Source: Peribacillus psychrosaccharolyticus ATCC 23296 (GTDB lineage: Bacteria; Bacillota; Bacilli; Bacillales; DSM-1321). Taken from it: a DNA stretch of 43,897 nt. Positions within the stretch are counted from its first letter, which is position 1; every line of letters starts with the position of its first letter. A model generated the notes under the pieces. The model was not told the DNA's origin. It made no database searches and was given only the letters and a program-made list of their open reading frames with translations. Of this stretch, positions 27,643 through 35,311 are shown piece after piece. Location of the stretch: the NCBI RefSeq assembly GCF_000305495.1, contig NZ_AJTN02000241.1, positions 1 through 43,897 on the forward strand. Direction: 5' to 3'. The position numbers and the translations under genes are program-made.

Positions 27643-28250
27643 GAGCTTTTCAATTGGATGGGCAGCCAAAACTGCCTTCTAGAAACAAAAAGCGTGATCG
27701 ATCCAGTTGAAAAGCTGTTTGGAGATGTGTTTTTCATCCAAATAAGAAGTCGAAAAGCGCCCATTCGGCCCTACAGCTCAAACATTCTCCCCAAACTCGA
27801 TTTTATTCTTCCCGATGAGTGATATATTCTGCCCCAACTAGAGAGTATTCTTCCTTAGCACTTTACTCATCAGATGGGCTGCCAAAACAGTGTATCTGTC
27901 TCTTAAAATACTCATTTTACTAACCCCATCCACAAAAAACGTGATCAATCCAGTTAAAAAGTGTTTGGAGGTGGGGTCTTCATCCAAATATGAAGTCGAA
28001 AAGCGCTCATTCGTCCCTACAGCTCAAACATTCTCCCCAAACTCAATTTTATTCTTCCCGATGAGTGATATATTCTGCCCCAACTAGAGAGTATTCTTCC
28101 TTAGCACTTTACGCCTCAGATGGGCTGCCAAAACAGGGTATTTATCTCTTAAGAACAGAAAAGGTACTCATTTTACTAACCCCATCAACAAGAAACGTGA
28201 TCAATCCATTTGAAAAGCTGTTTGGCCTAAATACGCAGCCGAAAACGAAT
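27643..28250. repeat. Three-unit long direct repeat, intergenic
   Basis: Units begin at GATGGGC-GCC at 27657, 27873 and 28119. Units 1 and 2 match over about 130 bases (27735-27868 against 27981-28113, constant offset 246). Unit 1 lacks about 30 bases near its start, and unit 3 breaks off before the shared block, fading near 28250. Each unit has CCAAAA flanked by CAG/CTG in unit 1 and CTG/CAG in units 2 and 3. In unit 1 the ends AGCTTTTCAATTGGAT and ATCCAGTTGAAAAGCT form an inverted pair around this hairpin. ORFs running through it on the plus strand are not credible genes. Confidence 0.85.
27763..28113. repeat. 21-nt-period head arrays within the long repeat
   Basis: Within unit 1 the heads ATTCGGCCC, ATTCTCCCC, ATTCTTCCC, ATTCTGCCC and ATTCTTCC start at 27763, 27784, 27805, 27826 and 27847: four exact 21-nt steps. 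Unit 2 repeats this at 28009, 28030, 28051, 28072 and 28093. Read on the minus strand the heads are GGnnGAAT. Tails between heads are unrelated to each other. Confidence 0.8.
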
Positions 28251-28348
28251 CTAGTCCAAAAAGGAGGCATTCTCTTTTCTTCGCCTTTGATGTGTGATGG
28301 GTTTCAATGTAGAATGAAGGGAGAAGTTTGTACGGGAAGAGGGAATAA

Positions 28349-30472
28349 ATGATGATGGAACAGGCAAGACAGTATTTGAAAAAATATTTTGGTTACGATC
28401 AATTTCGAAGCGGGCAGGATGCGATTATTGAACAGGTTCTTAATGGGAGAAATACCGCTGGTGTTATGCCTACTGGCGGTGGTAAATCCATTTGCTATCA
28501 AATTCCTGCGTTAATGCTGCCTGGTGTGACATTAGTTATTTCGCCGTTAATTTCTTTGATGAAGGATCAGGTCGATACCTTATTACAGAATGGAATTGAG
28601 GCTACGTTATTAAATAGCTCAATTAGTGCCTCGGAAGCAGATCAGCGGCTGCGTGATATCAAAGAGGGTGTTTATAAACTGGTATATGTCGCCCCGGAAC
28701 GGTTGGAGAACCCGTATTTTATGAGGGAACTTCAAGAGCTTAATATCTCTTTGGTTGCGATTGATGAAGCGCACTGTATTTCTCAATGGGGCCATGATTT
28801 TCGTCCAAGCTATCTACGAATCAACCCATTAATAGAACAAATTCCTTCTCGTCCAGTTGTTTTGGCTTTAACTGCTACAGCAACGCCTATCGTGCAGAAA
28901 GATATCTGCAGGTCACTTGGAATTGATGAGGATGATGCGATATCTACTGGGTTTGCTAGAAAAAACCTAATTTTTTCTACCCTAAAAGATGAAAACCGAG
29001 ATCAATATCTCAGCCGCTATCTTACTGAGAACAAAGAGGAATCGGGTATTATCTATGCGGCAACGCGGAAGGAAGTAGACAGATTATATACCCGTCTTAT
29101 CAAAAGCGGGGTTAATGCTGGTCGATACCATGCCGGTATGAGCGAGCATGAACGTTCAGAGCAGCAGGAATTATTTCTACAGGATAATATATCGGTTATG
29201 GTTGCTACGAGTGCGTTTGGGATGGGTATTGATAAATCGAATGTTCGCTTCGTTATCCATTATCAAATTCCAAAAAATATGGAAAGTTACTATCAAGAAG
29301 CAGGTCGTGCCGGGCGTGATGGACTGGATAGTGAATGTGTCCTTCTTTATTCGCCTCAAGATATTCGAGTACAACGATTTCTTCTTGACCAATCTAATCC
29401 TTCAGAAGATCGTTTGAATCAGGAACTTACTAAACTGAACTTGATGAAGGATTATTGTTTTACAGAAGGGTGTCTACAAGCATTTATCCTCCGTTATTTT
29501 GGTGAAGAAAATCCGGATGATTGCGGTCGCTGTGAAAATTGTCGAGACAGCCGATCGTCTGTGGACGTTACGACAGAAGCACAAATGGTTTTGTCTTGTA
29601 TCATTAGGATGGGTGAAAGATTTGGAAAGACCCTCGTTGCTCAAGTCTTATCTGGTTCGAAGAATAAAAAAATCGAAGAGTTCGGATTTAAAACACTTTC
29701 TACTTATGGAATAATGGGGAAAAAGTCGGCGAAGGACATTACGGACTTTATTGATTTCCTGACAGCACGCCAGTTTATTGCTCTTTCTGGCGGTCAGTTC
29801 CCTATTTTGAAATTAACCAACGAAGGTAAGCAAGTATTACTCGGCAAGCAGCAAGTCTTACGTAAGGAAATCGTTAAAGTCGCAGCTTTATCAGTAGATG
29901 ATGAGTTGTTCCAAGAACTGCGTCAGCTGCGTAAGGAAATTGCACAAACAGAGAATGTACCGCCCTTCGTTATTTTCTCTGATGCAACGTTGAAAGATAT
30001 GGCATCTAGATATCCTAAAACAGATGAACAGTTCTTGGAGGTTAAAGGTGTTGGTAAACAAAAACAAGAAAAGTATGGTGCACCGTTCCTTTCGGCAATT
30101 GCTGATTTTTTGAACGATCATCCAGAATTAGCGCCGATAGAGGGGCCGAACCATCCAACGCCAAAAGAAAAAGGGGAACCGACTCATCTTGAATCGCTGC
30201 ACTATTTTCAACAAAATAAGTCTGTAAATGAAATCGCAGAAATTCGCGGTCTGTCACCCGTTTCTGTTGAAAATCATTTGATTAAATGTGCGTTAGAAGG
30301 GCTGGAACTTGATTGGGGTCGGATTCTTTCTGATGAACAACAGCAATTGATTCTTAAGGCAGCTGGAGAAGTAGGGGCAGATAAGTTAAAACCGCTCAAA
30401 GAGGCTTTGCCTGAAGACATTACCTATTTCATGATTAAAGCGGCATTAGTAAGAAAGACAATGCTTGTCTAA
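28349..30472 (+). CDS. recQ: ATP-dependent DNA helicase RecQ
   Basis: A 707-residue 3'-5' DNA helicase of recombination and repair. Helicase core: Q-motif region FGYDQFRSGQ, Walker A PTGGGKS (41-47), DEAH (about 139-142) in AIDEAHCISQWGHDFRPSY, and motif VI SYYQEAGRAGRDG. The zinc-binding region has Cys376, Cys392, Cys395 and Cys398 (CGRCENC). It is followed by the winged helix, an HRDC domain (about 510-590, YPKTDEQFLEVKGVGKQK) and a C-terminal helix-turn-helix region (about 610-700, NKSVNEIAEIRGLSPVSVEN) that shorter RecQ proteins lack. Start ATG 28349 or the next codon ATG 28352, after GAGGGAATAA. No terminator before the next gene. Confidence 0.94.
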   Translation: MMMEQARQYLKKYFGYDQFRSGQDAIIEQVLNGRNTAGVMPTGGGKSICYQIPALMLPGVTLVISPLISLMKDQVDTLLQNGIEATLLNSSISASEADQRLRDIKEGVYKLVYVAPERLENPYFMRELQELNISLVAIDEAHCISQWGHDFRPSYLRINPLIEQIPSRPVVLALTATATPIVQKDICRSLGIDEDDAISTGFARKNLIFSTLKDENRDQYLSRYLTENKEESGIIYAATRKEVDRLYTRLIKSGVNAGRYHAGMSEHERSEQQELFLQDNISVMVATSAFGMGIDKSNVRFVIHYQIPKNMESYYQEAGRAGRDGLDSECVLLYSPQDIRVQRFLLDQSNPSEDRLNQELTKLNLMKDYCFTEGCLQAFILRYFGEENPDDCGRCENCRDSRSSVDVTTEAQMVLSCIIRMGERFGKTLVAQVLSGSKNKKIEEFGFKTLSTYGIMGKKSAKDITDFIDFLTARQFIALSGGQFPILKLTNEGKQVLLGKQQVLRKEIVKVAALSVDDELFQELRQLRKEIAQTENVPPFVIFSDATLKDMASRYPKTDEQFLEVKGVGKQKQEKYGAPFLSAIADFLNDHPELAPIEGPNHPTPKEKGEPTHLESLHYFQQNKSVNEIAEIRGLSPVSVENHLIKCALEGLELDWGRILSDEQQQLILKAAGEVGADKLKPLKEALPEDITYFMIKAALVRKTMLV

Positions 30473-30485
30473 TATAAATAATTTT

Positions 30486-30519
30486 ACCTCCTTTTGCATA
30501 TAGTATAGAAAAAGGAGGT
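30486..30519 (+). promoter_or_regulatory. Perfect inverted repeat that buries the ribosome-binding site
   Basis: ACCTCCTTTT (30486-30495), 14-nt loop, AAAAGGAGGT (30510-30519). The right arm is the complete ribosome-binding site of the ATG at 30525. In any transcript reading through from recQ this 10-bp helix would block translation until melted or unfolded. Confidence 0.75.
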
Positions 30520-30524
30520 CGCTC

Positions 30525-30731
30525 ATGTATTTTGGTAAAAAGAATTCAGAGGAACCAGCACCAATAATAGAGGATACAGTCGTCTATGCGTGTGAATCAG
30601 AATCCTGCAACGGATGGATGAGAAAAGACTTTGCAGTAGAAAACCAACCCTGTCCAATGTGCGGTGGGAATCTTGTTGAGGAAGTTAGGGAATTGCCGCA
30701 AATACTAACAGAATATAATGCATATCGTTGA
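30525..30731 (+). CDS. YdjO-family Cys-rich small protein
   Basis: A 68-residue protein with two Cys pairs, C-ESESC-NGWMRKDF and QPCPMCGG, a likely small zinc ribbon. The pattern V-(A/D)C-S--C-GWxRxxF...CPxCG matches the YdjO family (called cold-inducible in B. subtilis), by memory. A paralogue lies 0.8 kb downstream (31508) with the same CNGW/CKGW core. The ribosome-binding site AAAAGGAGGT is inside a perfect hairpin. Located 52 bases after recQ with no terminator between, so co-transcription is possible. Confidence 0.8.
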   Translation: MYFGKKNSEEPAPIIEDTVVYACESESCNGWMRKDFAVENQPCPMCGGNLVEEVRELPQILTEYNAYR

Positions 30732-30802
30732 ATAAAAACCAAAGCGTTAAGCCAAAAGGAAAGGCAGATGGATAAAAGACATCAGCCTTTTCTTTTTTAT
30801 GG

Positions 30803-30831
30803 TTGACAGGTACTATTTCAAATGCTATACT
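30803..30831 (+). promoter_or_regulatory. Strong sigma-A promoter without an obvious gene
   Basis: TTGACA (30803-30808), 17-nt spacer, TATACT (30826-30831): near-consensus. The only structure just downstream is a terminator about 60-80 bases away. Confidence 0.82.
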
Positions 30832-30837
30832 AAGATT

Positions 30838-30918
30838 TCAGTGTCTTAATAGGCACGAAAGAGTGATTAACATAATAGCATATTTATTAAAGCCAAATGG
30901 AACATCCATTTGTTTTTT
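30838..30918 (+). ncRNA. Candidate small RNA or attenuated leader of about 80 nt
   Basis: Bounded by a near-consensus promoter and an intrinsic terminator with 8-bp stem CAAATGGA / TCCATTTG, 3-nt loop and six T (30894-30918). The transcript would be about 80 nt and has no ORF with a good ribosome-binding site. It could be a small RNA, or a leader whose readthrough continues into the region beyond. Confidence 0.45.
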
Positions 30919-31507
30919 CATTAAAGCAGCCGTGACGGCTTATAGAAACAAGTTAGAAATTCAATGAATGACGAAAATACGTCAATAACACAGTCCTCAC
31001 TTGATTTTTACTTCTAAATTTTTAACTTACTTCTACTAAAATGTTGCCAGTCAAAAAATACCCCAAGACGGGCATATATTCAGTCTCCTTTAATAAATTT
31101 GTATTTTAAAACTGAAACCTGATTCTCACTGGCGCGGTCTTGGAACCGTAAGATGATAAGAGAGGCAGGGCTTTCATTGTATTAGGTTAAGGTTATAATT
31201 GCTCTTAAGCTTTCCAATATTCTTTCGAAGAGCCAAGACTCTTTTGGCAGTAATAATTGGAAACCAAAACATATTCAGCATTCAGGCTGAAAAAAGCTGT
31301 CCTTATGAGAAAGGGCAGCTTTATTTATATCAGGACCAACACCCTTCCAGAGATAAAATTACATTTTAGACAGTGATTTGTGGTATAATAGAGTTGAAAT
31401 CCACAAAATAGACCATATTAGGGTACTTGTCTTTCATCTTATTCCAGTTAAATAAGCTTGATTTTGGGGATCCGTAAGAAACCAATTCAAATCCAAGGAG
31501 TGGGATG

Positions 31508-31703
31508 TATGTATAAACGTAATAATACTGAAGAAGTAATACCTGAAGAAACAAAAGTGTGGGATTGTACATCAGAAGACTGTAAAGGTTGGATCCGTGA
31601 TAACTTTACGAGCAGTGAAGTTCCTAGCTGTCCACTATGCGGAAGTGAAATGGTTCTTGGTACTAAAATGCTGCAGGCCATCAACAATCCTCGTCATAAA
31701 TAA
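31508..31703 (+). CDS. YdjO-family Cys-rich small protein (second paralogue)
   Basis: A 64-residue paralogue of the protein at 30525: VWDCTSEDCKGWIRDNF then SCPLCGSEMVLGTKM, i.e. two Cys pairs for a zinc ribbon. ATG 31508 has CAAGGAGTGGG upstream; the in-frame start at 31458 lies further upstream without a good site. The long leader (about 110 nt behind an extended -10 at 31384-31389) is typical of cold-responsive genes, but that is inference. Terminator at 31714-31746. Confidence 0.78.
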
Positions 31704-31713
31704 TATACTTATA

Positions 31714-31746
31714 AAAAAAGCACACTCTATGAGTTGTGCTTTTTTT
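31714..31746 (+). terminator. Terminator after second YdjO-family gene
   Basis: Stem AAAAGCACA(a)CTC / GAG(t)TGTGCTTTT with long T-run. Confidence 0.85.
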
Positions 31747-31755
31747 ATGAAGCTT

Positions 31756-31802
31756 CTCAAGGAAAGAACCACCTTTGCTCCTAAGATCATTCTTTCCTTG
31801 AG
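31756..31802 (-). terminator. Large hairpin downstream of YitT-family gene
   Basis: Perfect 13-bp stem CTCAAGGAAAGAA / TTCTTTCCTTGAG with a 21-nt loop. It lies just past the stop of the minus-strand YitT gene; no T-run follows directly on that strand, so its role in termination is probable rather than certain. Confidence 0.5.
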
Positions 31803-31811
31803 GAGCTGAAC

Positions 31812-32720
31812 TTAATGAATATCTCGTTTCTTAAAGCGTCCGCCTCTTACCTCAGCAATATCTCCAATAGCAAGAAACGCGGAAGTATCGTAATCTTTAA
31901 CGATATCTTTAAGCTTTGCTTCTTCGAGCCGGTTGATGACACAAAAGATCACCTTTTTATCATCTCCAGAATAAGCACCCTCACCAGTAAGGTAGGTAAC
32001 GCCTCGTCCTAAACGATGTAGAATTGCGTCTCCAATATCCTGAAATTCATCGCTGATAATCCAGACGAATTTTGATTCATCTAACCCTGCAATAACAACA
32101 TCCATGGATTTGTATGCCACAAAATAAGCGAGAATCGAATACATTGCACGATCCCAAGTGAAAACAAAACCAGCGCTTCCAAGGATAAATAGGTTAAAGA
32201 ACATGACAATTTCTCCTACTGAAAATGGCAGTTTTTTGCTGGCAAGGATGGCAAGTATTTCAGTTCCATCTAACGAACCACCATATCTAATAACGATTCC
32301 GACTCCAATCCCAAGAATCATTCCCCCGAAAATAGCGGCGAGAGTCATATCTGAGGTAAAAGCGGATACATGGTGCAGGAAAGACGTGGTAATGGATAGA
32401 ATGGTAATCCCATACAGTGTAGATAGGGCAAATGTTTTTCCGATTTGCTTGTAGCCAATAAAAAAGAATGGAAGGTTTAAAATAAAAATGAATAACCCTA
32501 GTTTCCATCCAGTAATATACGATAGCATAATCGATATTCCTGTAATACCCCCATCAATAATCTGATTTGGGACTAGGAAGACTTCAAGTGCAACACTCAT
32601 TAAAACAGCACCAATGGTGATTAGGATTCCACGCTGGACTATTTGTCGTAGTGTCAGCTTTCGATGGTGAGTTTTTTTGCGGATGAGCTCACTTGCAGTC
32701 AGTTCAACAACTTCTGACAT
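31812..32720 (-). CDS. YitT family membrane protein (DUF2179 C-terminus)
   Basis: A 302-residue protein. A 30-residue charged N-terminus is followed by about five to six membrane segments (ILITIGAVLMSVALEVFLVP, LGLFIFILNLPFFFIGY and so on) with the YitT hallmarks QIIDGGITGISIML and RYGGSLDGTEILAI. The C-terminal soluble DUF2179 domain (about 215-300) has ESKFVWIISDEFQDIGDAIL, GRGVTYLTGEGAYSGDDKKV and FLAIGDIAEVRGGRF. Function of the family is unknown; bacilli have several copies. ATG with GGGGCAGGAG immediately upstream. Confidence 0.9.
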   Translation of the reverse strand: MSEVVELTASELIRKKTHHRKLTLRQIVQRGILITIGAVLMSVALEVFLVPNQIIDGGITGISIMLSYITGWKLGLFIFILNLPFFFIGYKQIGKTFALSTLYGITILSITTSFLHHVSAFTSDMTLAAIFGGMILGIGVGIVIRYGGSLDGTEILAILASKKLPFSVGEIVMFFNLFILGSAGFVFTWDRAMYSILAYFVAYKSMDVVIAGLDESKFVWIISDEFQDIGDAILHRLGRGVTYLTGEGAYSGDDKKVIFCVINRLEEAKLKDIVKDYDTSAFLAIGDIAEVRGGRFKKRDIH

Positions 32721-32895
32721 TCTCCTGCCCCTTTCTCTATTCTTATGGTAACTATTTAATTATAAACAATAAGCAGGTAAAAGATAAGAATTTTGTCCTA
32801 TTCGGTTGTGAAAAATTGATTACATCCATAATGCTCTAGATTATTTTGCCTCATTTCGGTATGTTTTAGCTAATCAAATTTAAAAAGGTGATTAT

Positions 32896-35163
32896 ATGAG
32901 CGAGCAGTTTCAGCTATCAGTCCGTTCGTTAGTAGAATATGTATACCGTCAGGGGAGTATCCAGTCAGGATTTAAGTCCAATATAAGTCTTTCAGAAGGT
33001 ACTGCAGCTCATCAAAAGCTGCAAAGTCTTTATCATGAAGAAGATCGTAAGGAAGTATATTTACAAACCGACCTTACTTATCGTGATTTGAGTTTTAAAA
33101 TTGATGGAAGATGTGATGGACTGCTTAAAGAGAATGAACGAATTACAATTGATGAAATTAAATCAACATTGGATTGGGAGAGTGTAACAGAAAATACCTA
33201 TCCCGTTCACTGGGCACAGGCTAAATGTTACGCGTTTATGTATATAGAAGATACTGATTTAAAGGAAATTCAGGTACAGCTTACATACGTGCATCCAAAA
33301 AATGAAACAATAAAGGTATTTCAACAAACATTTCTGAAACCAGAGTTAGCTGCATTTATGATGAACTTGTTAAAGGGCATCTATCCATTCGCAAAATGGA
33401 AAAGTGTTCATAGAAATGAACGGAGAAATAGTATTGAAGAATTGAAATTCCCATTTCAGGAATATCGTCAAGGCCAGCGAAAACTCGCCGGTGCCGTATA
33501 TAAAACGATTGGAGAAAGTAAAACCTTATTCGCCTATGCACCAACTGGAATTGGAAAAACTATTTCGACCATTTTTCCAGCGTTAAAGGCAATGGGTGAA
33601 AATCAGCTGACCAAAGTTATATATGTTACAGCTAAAACGATAGCGAGAGAGTGTGCTGAAGATACATATGCGGTATTAGTTAAGCAAGGTCTAAAAGCGA
33701 AGGTAGTAACGATTACAGCGAAAGACAAAATTTGTTTTCATGAGAAGGAGACTTGTAACCCTAACGAGTGTCCGTTTGCACAAGGGTACTATAATCGCTT
33801 GAATGAGGCTCTGCTGGATGTACTCGAACACGAGCAGCTTATTAATCGTCCTATTATAGAAATGTATGCAAGAAAGCATACTTTATGTCCTTTTGAATTC
33901 TCGTTAGATTTAGCTTATCAAGCTGATGCGATTGTTTGCGATTATAATTATTTTTTTAATCCAAGAGTTTCGTTAAAACGGTTCGATGAGAAGAAGCGGT
34001 CCGTTTTACTGGTAGATGAGGCCCATAATCTCGTCGATCGAGGAAGAGAGATGTTCTCTGCTGAATTGATTAAATCAACCTTTCTGTCTATAAAGCGCAG
34101 CTTTATAAGTAATAAAGCTTTGTCGAAAGCCGCAAAGCAGATCAATGCGTGGTTTATTACGATACGTAAACAGGCTGAACAACAAAGTTGGGCAGAAGAT
34201 ACATTACCTGATGGCTTACTGGAGTTGCTCAACCATTTTGTCGAAGAAGCTGAACGGCTGTTAATCTCGCAGATTTCGTTAGATGATTCGGAGCTTCTTG
34301 AGACATATTTTGATGTTCAATCGTTTTTACGGATTGCGAAATTATTCGATACACACTATCAAACCTTTTATAGAGTCAGTAAAAATGAAGTAGAAGTTAA
34401 ATTATTTTGTTTGGATCCGTCTCACGCTTTAGACCAAATGGCCAGCAGCTTTAAGGCGAGGGTTTACTTTTCTGCCACCTTACATCCGCTTCCTTTCTTT
34501 ACAGAGATGCTTGGAGGCAAGGAGGGAGATTATTCAATCACAGTGTCTTCCCCTTTTCGCAAAGAACAAAACGATGTATTTATCAAACCCTTATCCACAC
34601 GTTTCTATGATCGGGAAAAGTCATATAGGCAAATTATAAGATTGATTGAAGAAATGTTAGAAGGCAAAACGGGTAATTACTTGATTTACTTTCCTTCTTA
34701 TCAATATATGAATGCAGTATTCACTGATTTTAAGGCTGTTTTTTCTGATGACTGTATGATGCAAACAAGTGGTATGTCTGAAGAAGAAAGGGGAGTGTTT
34801 CTGAATGCCTTTCAAGAACGAGATAAAGGATTATTTGTAGGGTTTGCAGTTTTGGGAGGTGTGTTCGCAGAAGGGATTAACCTGATTGGAGACCGTCTCA
34901 ACGGTGTTTTTATAATTGGTGTTGGAATGCCCCAGTTAGGCGAGGAGCGAGAACTAATGAATAAACACTTTCAAAAGCGTGGCAAGAATGGATTTGATTA
35001 TGCCTATACCTATCCAGGGATGAATAAGGTTCTTCAAGCAGGGGGCCGGTTAATTCGTTCCGAACAGGATTATGGAATGATCATCTTAGTTGATGATCGA
35101 TATTTGACAGCTAAATATCAAGGATTGATGCCGGAAATGTGGAGGAATTTTACTGTTCTGTGA
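32896..35163 (+). CDS. XPD/DinG-type Fe-S helicase with N-terminal PD-(D/E)XK nuclease domain
   Basis: A 755-residue fusion. Residues 1-165 form a PD-(D/E)XK nuclease-like domain: Asp74 in GRCDG, Glu87 and Lys89 in IDEIKST, and the helix WAQAKCYAFMY with Gln108. Residues 185-755 form a superfamily 2 helicase of the XPD/DinG group: YAPTGIGKT (214-222), the Fe-S cluster cysteines 280, 287, 292 and 331, DEAH (374-377) in LLVDEAHNLVD, YFSATLHPL, and the motif VI region LQAGGRLIRSEQDYG. It likely unwinds and nicks DNA in repair. ATG with AAAGGTGATTAT. It heads an apparent operon with a small ORF, a kinase and an MFS carrier. Confidence 0.9.
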   Translation: MSEQFQLSVRSLVEYVYRQGSIQSGFKSNISLSEGTAAHQKLQSLYHEEDRKEVYLQTDLTYRDLSFKIDGRCDGLLKENERITIDEIKSTLDWESVTENTYPVHWAQAKCYAFMYIEDTDLKEIQVQLTYVHPKNETIKVFQQTFLKPELAAFMMNLLKGIYPFAKWKSVHRNERRNSIEELKFPFQEYRQGQRKLAGAVYKTIGESKTLFAYAPTGIGKTISTIFPALKAMGENQLTKVIYVTAKTIARECAEDTYAVLVKQGLKAKVVTITAKDKICFHEKETCNPNECPFAQGYYNRLNEALLDVLEHEQLINRPIIEMYARKHTLCPFEFSLDLAYQADAIVCDYNYFFNPRVSLKRFDEKKRSVLLVDEAHNLVDRGREMFSAELIKSTFLSIKRSFISNKALSKAAKQINAWFITIRKQAEQQSWAEDTLPDGLLELLNHFVEEAERLLISQISLDDSELLETYFDVQSFLRIAKLFDTHYQTFYRVSKNEVEVKLFCLDPSHALDQMASSFKARVYFSATLHPLPFFTEMLGGKEGDYSITVSSPFRKEQNDVFIKPLSTRFYDREKSYRQIIRLIEEMLEGKTGNYLIYFPSYQYMNAVFTDFKAVFSDDCMMQTSGMSEEERGVFLNAFQERDKGLFVGFAVLGGVFAEGINLIGDRLNGVFIIGVGMPQLGEERELMNKHFQKRGKNGFDYAYTYPGMNKVLQAGGRLIRSEQDYGMIILVDDRYLTAKYQGLMPEMWRNFTVL

Positions 35164-35170
35164 GAGGATC

Positions 35171-35311
35171 ATGTGCTGCAAAGATAATGAGTATTGCAAA
35201 TTATCTAAGTTCTATCGACAAAACCAGGTAACTTGGCTTAAACTTATAGGAAAAGAAAACCAATTTAAAGACATCTATAGAGAGCTGGTGCCAAGTGGGG
35301 CAAGTATTTAA
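35171..35311 (+). CDS. 46-residue Cys-containing ORF between helicase and kinase genes
   Basis: ATG 35171, 8 bases after the helicase stop, opens a 46-codon frame ending TAA 35311 that overlaps the kinase start by 17 bases. The protein begins MCCKDNEYCKLSKFYRQNQV and ends ELVPSGASI; three Cys in the first nine residues could bind metal. GAGAGG precedes the ATG at short spacing. Tight packing and the overlap suggest translational coupling with the kinase. No family recognised; shorter than usual gene-calling limits. Confidence 0.55.
   Translation: MCCKDNEYCKLSKFYRQNQVTWLKLIGKENQFKDIYRELVPSGASI

Larger units (their letters stand above)
30732..31457. other. 726-nt intergenic region between YdjO paralogues
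   Basis: No convincing gene. It holds a strong promoter (30803-30831), a terminator (30894-30918), a 34-codon GTG frame overlapping that terminator (30863-30967, MINIIAYLLKPNG...), a small palindrome AGCCG/CGGCT (30928-30940), a second hairpin with weak T-tail (31293-31322), and an extended -10 (TGGTATAAT, ending 31389) that probably serves the second YdjO gene and leaves it a leader of about 110 nt. Confidence 0.55.

Noticed and set aside
27583-28352. Three short ORFs (79, 65 and 95 codons)
   Set aside because: They run through the long direct repeats, share the repeat translation and lack ribosome-binding sites.
31100-31290. Riboswitch upstream of the second YdjO gene
   Set aside because: I compared the sequence with SAM, T-box and lysine leader cores by eye on both strands and found no matching conserved core.
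31366-31572. Minus-strand 68-residue ORF
   Set aside because: It is antisense to the promoter, leader and start of the second YdjO gene and has no start signal.
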